This document shows positions 8,379 through 17,693 of a stretch of 21,923 bases of DNA, piece after piece. This stretch comes from JBCCJA01 sp039045975 (lineage in GTDB: Bacteria > Planctomycetota > Planctomycetia > Planctomycetales > Planctomycetaceae): NCBI GenBank assembly GCA_039045975.1, contig JBCCJA010000062.1, positions 1-21,923 of the forward strand, read 5' to 3'. A program made the position numbers and the translations under genes. The number at the start of each line of letters is the position of its first letter. Position 1 is the stretch's first letter. The notes beneath the pieces were generated by a model that ran no database searches, was not told the origin of the DNA, and saw only the letters and a program-made list of their open reading frames with translations.

Positions 8379-9671
8379 TCAGGCTTTCGTTGGGGCGAGC
8401 ACGAGGTCGCCCATCGCCTCGAACATCGGGTCGAGGTCGGGCTTGAAGACGTCGCCGATCAAGACGTCGGTCACGCCCGAGCGGAACTGCGGGTGCTCGC
8501 GGACGAACTCGCCGAGGCTGAAGTCGGGCGAGTAGAAGGCGTACACGAGCTTCCGGAAGTTCTCGATCCCCGCCTTGTAATCCGGCTGCCACGCCCCGAG
8601 CCGTGTGCCAGAAGTGTCGCCCGCGGCCAACGCCTGGACGACCGCTTCCCCGCCCGTCACGCCGCCCCTGAGTGCCAGGAACACGCCCGACGAATAAACC
8701 GGATCGATAAACCCGAAGGCATCGCCGACGAGCACCCAGCCGTCGCCGGCCCCACGGGTCGAGTAATAAGAGAAGTCCTTCGTCGAGTAGAAGTCGTACA
8801 CACGCTCGGCCCCGGCGATCCGCTTCTGGATCCCCGGGCACCGGGCGACTTCGGACATATAGGTCTCTTCCGCCGTCCCGCGGTGCTTGCCGAACATATA
8901 GCTCATCGCCCCGGTGCAGCCGACCGACGTTACGCCGTCGCCGAGGGGGATGTACCAAAACCAAGTCTTCTTCTCGGCCCCGCTTAAAATCACCGTGCAG
9001 CCTTCGTCACGCGGTTCGGTCGACCGCTCCGCGTCACGCCAATACGTCCAAATCGTGCCGTTCTTGAGTTGCGGGTCGGCTTCGCGGCAGCCGAGCCGGT
9101 TCGCGATGAAGGCCGACTGACCGGTGGCGTCAATCAAGACTGTCGACTCGATCTCGCGAACGACCCGGTCGGCCCGGTCACGGCCGAGACGGACCTTCAC
9201 ACCCGCGGCCCGGTCGCCGTCCCACAGCACGTCCATCACGTGGGCGTCGGTCCGGACGGCGGCCCCGTTCTCCTCCGCGTTCTCTTGAAGGAGTCGGTCG
9301 AACTCGCCGCGTTCGACCTGCCAGGTGATGTTGCTGGGGCTGGTTTTGTGATCGTCGAAATAGAACGGGGCCGACTCGCGGCCGTGTTCGTTTACGAATT
9401 GGACCGATCGTTTCTCCGTAAATTCGTGAGCCCGCATCTTGTCGAGCATGCCGAGCCGTTCGAGGCTCCAGTACGACTCCGGGATCAACGACTCGCCGAC
9501 GTGGAACCGGCCCGCGGGCGCACGCTCTAGCACGAGCGTCGAGTAGCCGGCCTCAGCCGTGATCGCGGCCGCCGCCGCACCGGCCGGCCCGCCGCCGAGC
9601 ACGATGACGTCGTACCGGTCCTCAAGGTCCGGTTGCGTGCGGTCGTCTTCTCGGACGTCGGTGCGGATCAT
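8379..9671 (-). CDS. Flavin-dependent halogenase-like FAD oxidoreductase
   Basis: A 430-residue FAD enzyme. GGGPAG (26-31) is the N-terminal dinucleotide fold and GDAFGFIDP (316-324) is the second FAD motif. FHVGESLIP (56-64) is shared by halogenase-type flavoproteins. WFWYIP (237-242) fits the WxWxIP motif characteristic of flavin-dependent halogenases, and Lys87 lies about where PrnA/RebH have their catalytic lysine. Such enzymes use FADH2, oxygen and halide to halogenate electron-rich aromatics. WxWxIP and similar sequences also occur in related reductases, so hydroxylase or reductase function is possible. No flavin reductase is visible nearby. GAGGAG (9682-9687 on the complementary strand) precedes the ATG by 10 nt. 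It follows the chorismate-lyase-like gene by 42 bp on the same strand. Confidence 0.8.
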   Translation of the reverse strand: MIRTDVREDDRTQPDLEDRYDVIVLGGGPAGAAAAAITAEAGYSTLVLERAPAGRFHVGESLIPESYWSLERLGMLDKMRAHEFTEKRSVQFVNEHGRESAPFYFDDHKTSPSNITWQVERGEFDRLLQENAEENGAAVRTDAHVMDVLWDGDRAAGVKVRLGRDRADRVVREIESTVLIDATGQSAFIANRLGCREADPQLKNGTIWTYWRDAERSTEPRDEGCTVILSGAEKKTWFWYIPLGDGVTSVGCTGAMSYMFGKHRGTAEETYMSEVARCPGIQKRIAGAERVYDFYSTKDFSYYSTRGAGDGWVLVGDAFGFIDPVYSSGVFLALRGGVTGGEAVVQALAAGDTSGTRLGAWQPDYKAGIENFRKLVYAFYSPDFSLGEFVREHPQFRSGVTDVLIGDVFKPDLDPMFEAMGDLVLAPTKA

Positions 9672-9713
9672 CGCGGGAAAGCTCCTCTGGCGGCGTGACG
9701 GGATTGCGTCAGC

Positions 9714-10262
9714 TTATGCGTTTGTAGGCACCGGGGCGGCGATTTCGAGCAGATCGACGGCCGGCTTCCCGTCGCAGAAGATCGTCGCGAGCCGGCCGTG
9801 CGTGCCCGTACCGACGTTGCACCCGAAACGGGACGCGAGCCCGGGGCCGCATTCGATCGACAGGATCGCCCCCAAGTCTATGTGGCGAAGTACGTTGTGG
9901 CGGATGAGCACCCGGCCGAGGGGCGTCCGCCCGCCGACAATCTCCTCGCGGACCGCGTCGGTCACGTACGAGAAATCGAACCGCACGACGCCGAATTGCA
10001 CGACGCGCGCCGTCTGTTCGCAGGCCAACGTGATCCGCCGGCAGTAGCGACCCGCGTCGTCGTATTTCTCGGCCTCGACGTCGACCGTCACGGGGCTGCC
10101 GTGGAACGCCTCCATCGTGACCGTCATGTGCTGGTCGTGTGCCAGCAGCATCTTGTAGGCGGGCGGCAGGCCACCCGCCGGCACGTGGGCCGCGTGATTT
10201 ACCAGCGGCTCGCCGTCGGGAAAGAGGCCGAGCAGCGCCTCGAGCTCACCGGTCGGATTCAT
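9714..10262 (-). CDS. Chorismate-lyase-like protein (DUF98 / Rv2949c-type)
   Basis: A 182-residue cytoplasmic protein. LLAHDQHMTVTMEAF (39-53), YCRRITL (73-79), PLGRVL (114-119) and LLEIAAP (171-177) follow the order of motifs in the chorismate pyruvate-lyase superfamily (UbiC and Rv2949c-like DUF98). Arg75/76 and Glu173 are the likely equivalents of the UbiC substrate arginine and catalytic glutamate. Known members release pyruvate from chorismate to give 4-hydroxybenzoate. Specificity here is inferred. It is placed between the HemN-like gene (24-bp gap) and the halogenase-like gene (42-bp gap), suggesting it makes their aromatic precursor. The ribosome site is weak. Confidence 0.75.
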   Translation of the reverse strand: MNPTGELEALLGLFPDGEPLVNHAAHVPAGGLPPAYKMLLAHDQHMTVTMEAFHGSPVTVDVEAEKYDDAGRYCRRITLACEQTARVVQFGVVRFDFSYVTDAVREEIVGGRTPLGRVLIRHNVLRHIDLGAILSIECGPGLASRFGCNVGTGTHGRLATIFCDGKPAVDLLEIAAPVPTNA

Positions 10263-10286
10263 CGGGTGCCTGTGGTCGGGCCGCCG

Positions 10287-11603
10287 TCACGTATATCGGA
10301 CGGCGTAGAATTCGGGCTCGAAATATTCGGTCAGCAAGGTATCCGCCTGCAGCAGGCCGCGACGGGTCAGGTCGACCCGGCCGGCCTCGCGGTCGAAAGT
10401 CAGGTAGCCCGCCTCCCGCTGGTTGGCGAGCGGCTCGGCGAACTCGTCGAAGGGGTCGACGCCGAACTTCTCGCCGACGGCGGCGGCGTCGACGACGCCT
10501 TCTTTCATCTGCAGGATGAATTCGCGGATCAGCCGCTGCCGTTCGCTCGGGCGGAGGGCGCGGTTGACGGCGAGCCCGCCCGACTCGATCCGCTCTAAAT
10601 AGTCCTCGATCTTATCGAGGTTCTGATAATGCACGCCCTGCATGTGGCCGAAGGAGCTCACGCCGGTCGCGAGGATGTCCGACCCGCGGAACAGGTTGTC
10701 GCGATATAAAAAGCGGTCGGTCTCGACGTTCTTAACGAGTTCGTTCGCGCTCGAGACGCCGTATCCGCGTGAAGATAAATAGTCGATCGCCTCGTCGACC
10801 CAACGGCGTTTCGTGGCCCAGTCGGCGATGGGGCTCGTCACACCGAGTTCTTTAATTTCCTTCGAGATGATCGTGTTGTGCGGCAACTCCATCTGATAAA
10901 TCGTGATGTTGTCGGGGGACATCGCGGCCGCCTTCTCTAGGCAGCGGTGCCAGTTCTCGTCGGTCTCCCCGATCATGCCGGCGATCAGGTCGATGTTGAC
11001 CTGCGGGAAGTCGGCGTCCATCAGCCAGCCGTACGCCCGGCCGATTTCGGGCGACAGGTGGGCCCGGCCGTTCGCCTCCAGAATCGCGTCGTCGAAGTTC
11101 TCGACGCCGAGCGACACGCGGGTGACGCCGATCTCTTTTAACGTTTTCACCTTGTCGGCGTTGAGCGTCCCGGGCTCACACTCGAACGTGACCTCTTTGG
11201 CGGTCTCCCAGTCGAGGTACCGGCTGAGCTTCTCGCGGACCGAGCGTAGTTGTTTCGACGACAGGTAAGACGGCGTTCCGCCGCCGAAGTAGGCGAAGTC
11301 GAGCTTCCGCCCGGCGACCGCCGGTTGCTCGGCCAGCATCGCGAACTCGGCTTCGAGCGCCTCGACGTACCGCTGGATCGTCTTCGCGTTCTGCTTCGTG
11401 TAGACGCGGAAGTAGCAGAACTTGCACCGCTTGCGGCAGAACGGGATGTGCACATACAGCCCGAACGGGACTGAGCGGTCGGGCGTTGACGCGAACGCCC
11501 GCTCGGCCTCGTCGACAAACTCCCGCTTCCACTGGGAGAACGGCGGGTAGTTCGAGATGAAGTAGCTGCCGACCTCGGTCGTACCGGTCGTGTCGGTGGC
11601 CAT
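10287..11603 (-). CDS. HemN-like radical SAM enzyme
   Basis: A 438-residue radical S-adenosylmethionine protein of the coproporphyrinogen-III-oxidase superfamily. The 4Fe-4S motif is CRKRCKFC (Cys56, Cys60, Cys63) after YVHIPF. GGGTPS (107-112) is the SAM-binding segment, and a HemN-type C-terminal domain ends with GLLQADTLLTEYF. True HemN has CxFCGC; here Cys63 is followed by Tyr-Phe, so the extra cysteine is missing and oxidase activity on coproporphyrinogen is doubtful. The superfamily also includes HemW, heme-cleaving ChuW/HutW and class C methylases. Being first in a tight leftward run with chorismate-lyase-like and halogenase-like genes argues for a biosynthetic rather than heme role. 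It is unusually rich in TTA leucine codons for this genome. Confidence 0.85.
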   Translation of the reverse strand: MATDTTGTTEVGSYFISNYPPFSQWKREFVDEAERAFASTPDRSVPFGLYVHIPFCRKRCKFCYFRVYTKQNAKTIQRYVEALEAEFAMLAEQPAVAGRKLDFAYFGGGTPSYLSSKQLRSVREKLSRYLDWETAKEVTFECEPGTLNADKVKTLKEIGVTRVSLGVENFDDAILEANGRAHLSPEIGRAYGWLMDADFPQVNIDLIAGMIGETDENWHRCLEKAAAMSPDNITIYQMELPHNTIISKEIKELGVTSPIADWATKRRWVDEAIDYLSSRGYGVSSANELVKNVETDRFLYRDNLFRGSDILATGVSSFGHMQGVHYQNLDKIEDYLERIESGGLAVNRALRPSERQRLIREFILQMKEGVVDAAAVGEKFGVDPFDEFAEPLANQREAGYLTFDREAGRVDLTRRGLLQADTLLTEYFEPEFYAVRYT

Positions 11604-11646
11604 GGGCGGGAACCGCGGGCGGATTGCGGGGCGGGATCAGCGAAAA

Positions 11647-11676
11647 AGTATAGGCTGATGCCAAAGCCGTTGCGAA
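11647..11676 (-). promoter_or_regulatory. Candidate promoter of the HemN-like/halogenase operon
   Basis: On the leftward strand TTCGCA (11676-11671) and TATACT (11652-11647) are 18 nt apart. The -10 matches five of six consensus bases. It lies 44 nt before the HemN-like ATG, in the 109-bp gap that separates it from ahpD. Confidence 0.5.
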
Positions 11677-11712
11677 GCGCGGTTCGTGCCGGCCGGCGAG
11701 CGATAACGCGGC

Positions 11713-12240
11713 TCAGCCCTCGGCCGAAACCAACGCGACGCAGACGCCGTGGACGATTGCCGCGATCCGGATCAGGTCGTGGACCTGTTCGGTCGTGACG
11801 CCCTCGTCCCGCAGGTTCTTCTCGTGGGCCGCGAGGCAGCGTTCGCAGCCGGCGACGGCGGCGGCGGCGAGTTCGAACATCTCGAACGTCGGCTTGTCGG
11901 TCTTGACCGCGAACATGCGTTGCAGCCGCAGCTTCGGGGGCAACTGTTCGTAGTCGTCTTTGCCGAGCATGTGGACCGAACGGTAATAGACCGTCGTCAT
12001 GCCCATCAGCGACGCGGCCGCCTTCGCGTCTTCGGCCACATTCTCGTCGACCGCGCCTTCGGAACCGGCCACGAGCGCGGCGGCGACGTCGGGCTTGCCG
12101 GCGAAGATCGCCGCGGTCGCCGCCGCCCCGTAACGCTGAGCCGGCGTGACGGACGCGTCCCGCAGGACCGACTTCAAGTTCAGCTTCAGGTCCTTCGCGT
12201 AATCGGGGAGCGCGTCGAGCACGGCCTGAAAGTCACTCAT
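11713..12240 (-). CDS. ahpD: Alkyl hydroperoxidase AhpD
   Basis: A 175-residue cytoplasmic thiol peroxidase/adaptor that in mycobacteria recycles AhpC (length there about 177). The carboxymuconolactone-decarboxylase-like fold carries CERCLAAH: Cys132, Cys135 and His139 match the catalytic CxxC and histidine of the M. tuberculosis enzyme. Glu120 sits twelve residues before the first cysteine as expected. The histidine inside the mycobacterial CSHC is Arg here. Start at 12240 gives MSDFQAVL and the family length; the open frame upstream runs back through a terminator hairpin and is rejected. It lies 82 bp after ahpC on the same strand, with a strong hairpin between. Confidence 0.92.
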   Translation of the reverse strand: MSDFQAVLDALPDYAKDLKLNLKSVLRDASVTPAQRYGAAATAAIFAGKPDVAAALVAGSEGAVDENVAEDAKAAASLMGMTTVYYRSVHMLGKDDYEQLPPKLRLQRMFAVKTDKPTFEMFELAAAAVAGCERCLAAHEKNLRDEGVTTEQVHDLIRIAAIVHGVCVALVSAEG

Positions 12241-12270
12241 CGGAATCACTCGCTGAGAATCAAGGTCATT

Positions 12271-12307
12271 AAAAACGACGCCCCGGTCCGGAACGCGGAC
12301 CGGGGCG
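12271..12307 (-). terminator. Intrinsic terminator between ahpC and ahpD
   Basis: A perfect 12-bp stem (CGCCCCGGTCCG at 12279-12290 with its complement at 12296-12307), 5-nt loop, followed on the leftward strand by TCG and five T residues (12275-12271). It should stop much of the ahpC transcript before ahpD, allowing unequal expression within one operon. Confidence 0.75.
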
Positions 12308-12322
12308 AAAACACCAAGGCAT

Positions 12323-12850
12323 TTAAACGGCCAACGGCTCGTCACCCTTCTTCCAGTTACACGGGCAGAGTTCGCCCGACTGGGCCGCGTCGAGGACCCG
12401 CAAAATCTCGTCGACGTTGCGGCCGACGTTCAGGCTCGTCACCGACGCGTACTCGACCCCGCCCTCAGGGTTCACGATGTAAGTCGCCCGCAGGCAGACG
12501 TTCTCGACCGGGTCGAGGATGCCGAGGTCGGAGGCCAACTTCTGGGCCCCCAGCAGCGGGTACTTCAGCTCCCGCAGGTCTTCGTGGTCTTTGCACCAGG
12601 CGAGGTGCGAATACTCGTTGTCGGTACTCGCGCCGAACACGAGCGTGTCGCGGTCGTCGAACTCTTCGAGCTGCTTGTTGAGTTCGACCAGCTCGGTCGG
12701 GCAGACGAACGTGAAGTCCTTCGGATAGAACGCGAACACGGCCCATTTGCCGGCCGTATCGGCGTTCGTGATCAGGCGGATCGAGTCGGCGTCCGGGCCG
12801 GTGACGGAGTGACAACGGAACTCGGGGAAGGCGTGGCCGACGGTCAGCAT
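12323..12850 (-). CDS. ahpC: Alkyl hydroperoxide reductase AhpC (2-Cys peroxiredoxin)
   Basis: A 175-residue peroxiredoxin that reduces hydrogen peroxide, alkyl peroxides and peroxynitrite. The peroxidatic Cys50 is in FYPKDFTFVCPTEL and the resolving cysteine in SGELCPCNW near the C-terminus, the AhpC/Prx1 signature. The start at 12850 gives MLTVGHAFPEF and has GGAG 5 nt upstream. The longer open frame runs into oxyR on the other strand and is a shadow. It diverges from oxyR across 138 bp and is followed by ahpD, a classical peroxide-response arrangement in which AhpD probably serves as reductant since no AhpF is present. Confidence 0.95.
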   Translation of the reverse strand: MLTVGHAFPEFRCHSVTGPDADSIRLITNADTAGKWAVFAFYPKDFTFVCPTELVELNKQLEEFDDRDTLVFGASTDNEYSHLAWCKDHEDLRELKYPLLGAQKLASDLGILDPVENVCLRATYIVNPEGGVEYASVTSLNVGRNVDEILRVLDAAQSGELCPCNWKKGDEPLAV

Positions 12851-12911
12851 CGTTTCTCCAGGCAAGATCAAAACGGGTGGGAATCGGGCGGAAATACCGC
12901 CTGTGAGCACG

Positions 12912-12917
12912 ACTATA
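12912..12917 (-). promoter_or_regulatory. Candidate -10 box of ahpC
   Basis: TATAGT on the leftward strand matches five of six -10 bases and lies 61 nt before the ahpC ATG. No good -35 lies at the right distance, which fits an activator-dependent promoter with the OxyR-like site at 12932-12968 overlapping the -35 position. Confidence 0.4.
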
Positions 12918-12928
12918 GACGTCGGCCA

Positions 12929-12958
12929 TTGATACGGGATGGGTATAGATCGCATATT
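12929..12958 (+). promoter_or_regulatory. Candidate oxyR promoter
   Basis: TTGATA (12929-12934) and CATATT (12953-12958) are 18 nt apart, about 30 nt before the oxyR ATG. It overlaps the OxyR-like site, which would explain negative autoregulation. Confidence 0.4.
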
Positions 12959-12968
12959 GTCGATGCAC
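12932..12968. promoter_or_regulatory. Candidate OxyR binding site
   Basis: Half-sites ATAC (12932), GTAT (12943), ATAT (12954) and GCAC (12965) fall at the 11-bp spacing of the OxyR motif (ATAG-N7-CTAT-N7-ATAG-N7-CTAT). The first two form a perfect dyad; the fourth is poor. It lies between divergent ahpC and oxyR. Confidence 0.4.
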
Positions 12969-12988
12969 TCGCGACATGGATCAACCCG

Positions 12989-13867
12989 ATGGATCTGCAG
13001 CTCCTCCGCGGTTTCGTCCGCGTGGCCGACGCCGGAACGTTCACCGCCGCCGCCCGCCGGTACGGCGTCACGCAGCCGACGCTGTCGCGGGCCGTCGCGA
13101 AGCTTGAGGAGGAACTCGGCCAACCTGTGTTCGAGCGGCAGGGCCGCTCGCTCGCGCTGACCGACGCCGGCCGGCTGCTCCGCGAACGGGCCGGGCAGAT
13201 CCTCGGCCTCGTCGACGACCTGAAGTCGGAAATCACCGACGACGGCGAGACCGGCCGGGTCCGCGTGGGGGCGATCCCTACCATCGCGCCCTACTTCCTG
13301 CCCCCGCTGCTGGAGCGGTTCAAAACGGAGCGGCCGCGGGCCGCCGCGGTCGTCCGGGAAGAGGTCACCGACCAGTGCCTCGAACTGCTCAACCGCGGCG
13401 AGCTCGACCTCGCGATCGTCGCCCTGCCGCTGCCCCGCCCGACGGCGGCCCAATACCTCGAAGTCACGCCGCTGTTCGAGGAGCCGCTGCGGCTGGTGCT
13501 CCACCCGGGTCACGAGCTCGCCGGCCGCCCGACCGTCTCGGCCCGCGACGTCGAGCCGGAGCCGTTCATCTTGCTCGGCGAGGCCCACTGCCTGACCGAG
13601 CACGTGCTCGACTACTGCCGCCGCAAGTCGGTCCAGCCGGTCGCGGTCGAACGGACCAGCCAGCTCGCGATGGTCCAGGAACTCGTCGCGCTCGGGCACG
13701 GCGTGTCGTTGATCCCGGAAATGGCCGCCGTCAAAGACGACTCGCCCCGCCGCGTCTACCGCAAACTCCGCGGCCCGGAGCCGACGCGGACGATCGCGAT
13801 CGCCCGGAACCCGTACCGGTTCGAGTCGAAACTGGTGAAGGCGTTCCGCGAGTCGGTCACGGCGTAA
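12989..13867 (+). CDS. oxyR: LysR-family peroxide sensor OxyR
   Basis: A 292-residue LysR-type regulator. The N-terminal winged helix-turn-helix (FTAAARRYGVTQPTLSRAVAKLE, about residues 18-40) binds DNA. The C-terminal sensor contains HCLTEHVLDYC, with Cys201 and Cys210 nine residues apart exactly as Cys199 and Cys208 of E. coli OxyR (HCLRDQAMGFC). Oxidation of this pair to a disulfide is the known peroxide switch. The ATG at 12989 starts the typical MDLQLLRGFV; upstream in-frame codons run antisense through ahpC. No Shine-Dalgarno is seen. It is divergent from ahpC, its expected target, and converges on sucA with 19 bp between stops. Confidence 0.93.
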   Translation: MDLQLLRGFVRVADAGTFTAAARRYGVTQPTLSRAVAKLEEELGQPVFERQGRSLALTDAGRLLRERAGQILGLVDDLKSEITDDGETGRVRVGAIPTIAPYFLPPLLERFKTERPRAAAVVREEVTDQCLELLNRGELDLAIVALPLPRPTAAQYLEVTPLFEEPLRLVLHPGHELAGRPTVSARDVEPEPFILLGEAHCLTEHVLDYCRRKSVQPVAVERTSQLAMVQELVALGHGVSLIPEMAAVKDDSPRRVYRKLRGPEPTRTIAIARNPYRFESKLVKAFRESVTA

Positions 13868-13886
13868 CGAAGACGGAAGACGGCCG

Positions 13887-16814
<2,928 letters not shown>

Positions 16815-16953
16815 AGCTCGCTGGGCCGTCGCGGTTCGAAGACTTCGACAGGTGGGGCCGGGCCGGCGGGATCGCCGTCGCTCGTCGGAGTGTATGTTAC
16901 TCCTCAGGTATGCGGCACCGCCGCGGGCAGTCATCTCATAAATTCTTTTATTT

Positions 16954-16960
16954 GAGGAGG
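16954..16960 (+). promoter_or_regulatory. Strong ribosome binding site deciding a GTG start
   Basis: GAGGAGG lies 9 nt before GTG at 16970, in an AT-rich leader. It fixes the cyclo-ligase start at the GTG instead of the ATG at 16910, which lies upstream of this site. Confidence 0.8.
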
Positions 16961-16969
16961 CCGTCCCGC

Positions 16970-17569
16970 GTGACCGACAAGCGTCAGGCCCGCCGCCGGC
17001 TCCGCGGGCTCCGGCGATCGGTCCCCGACAAAGCCGAACGTGCGGCTGCGTTGACCGCGCGTCTGAGGACCTGGCTGGCCGAAACGGACCCCGGCTCCCG
17101 GACCGACGTGATCGCCGCCTACGCCGCCACTCCCGACGAGCCCTCGCTCGACGACTGGTGCGAAGCCGCCCGCGGCGAAGGCCGCGCCGTCGCGTTCCCG
17201 ACCTGCCTGGAGGGCGGCGGCCTCGCGTGGACCCGCATCGAATCGACCGCCGAATTCACGGTCGGCCGCCACGGCCTCCGCGAGCCCCGGGCCGACGTGG
17301 CCGAAACGCCGGGACGTACGGTCGAACTCGTTCAGATCGCGACCGTGCTCGTACCGGGACTCGGGTTCTCGGCGACGGGAACACGACTCGGCCAGGGCGG
17401 CGGCTATTACGACCGCTTCCTGGCGTCGTGGCGGTCGGCCCGCCCGGACGGGTCGGCCGTCGGCATCGCCTTCGACGCCCAAATCGTCGACACGCTGCCG
17501 CAAGATCCGCACGACGCGCCGGTCGATGTCGTGATCACCGAATCACGAACAATCCGCTGCCAGGCGTGA
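16970..17569 (+). CDS. 5-formyltetrahydrofolate cyclo-ligase
   Basis: Converts 5-formyl-THF to 5,10-methenyl-THF with ATP, returning stored folate to one-carbon metabolism. The 199-residue protein has the family's Arg/Lys-rich start (DKRQARRRLRGLRR) and the signature glycine-rich loop TGTRLGQGGGYYDRFL (136-151), followed by GIAFDAQIVDTLP. Length matches the family. It starts at GTG behind GAGGAGG. It is divergent from sucA across 155 bp, in which no convincing promoter pair was found. In many bacteria this gene is linked to ssrS (6S RNA), but I see no such RNA here. Confidence 0.93.
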   Translation: MTDKRQARRRLRGLRRSVPDKAERAAALTARLRTWLAETDPGSRTDVIAAYAATPDEPSLDDWCEAARGEGRAVAFPTCLEGGGLAWTRIESTAEFTVGRHGLREPRADVAETPGRTVELVQIATVLVPGLGFSATGTRLGQGGGYYDRFLASWRSARPDGSAVGIAFDAQIVDTLPQDPHDAPVDVVITESRTIRCQA

Positions 17570-17603
17570 AGCGAGACTGCTGCTAGAAGCGGTTCCAAAA
17601 CAC

Positions 17604-17690
17604 CGTGTTACTAGCCCGCGGCGCAAGCCGTGGCTGTCGTTTTCTGTGTCATACACCCACAGCTCGCGCTGCGGGCTGGTATTGCAACAC
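17604..17690. repeat. Imperfect inverted repeat between convergent genes
   Basis: The stretch from GTGTTACTAGCCCGCGGCG (17604) and the complement of the stretch ending at 17690 (GTGTTGCAATACCAGCCCGC...) align over about 32-38 nt with a few mismatches and a small bulge. The core AGCCCGC-GCGC-AGC is shared by both arms. It fills the 124-bp gap between the cyclo-ligase and the secreted-protein gene, so it may terminate both transcripts. Its sequence resembles, but is not identical to, the repeat at 6202. Confidence 0.6.
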
Positions 17691-17693
17691 CTT

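Noticed and set aside
16815..16934. 40-codon N-terminal extension of sucA
   Set aside because: Arg-rich and unlike any E1 leader, and it would place coding sequence in the divergent promoter gap; MSAPAFIP start preferred.
16815..16969. 6S RNA near the cyclo-ligase gene
   Set aside because: The gap is 155 bp with a strong ribosome site and no long central-bubble hairpin; no support.
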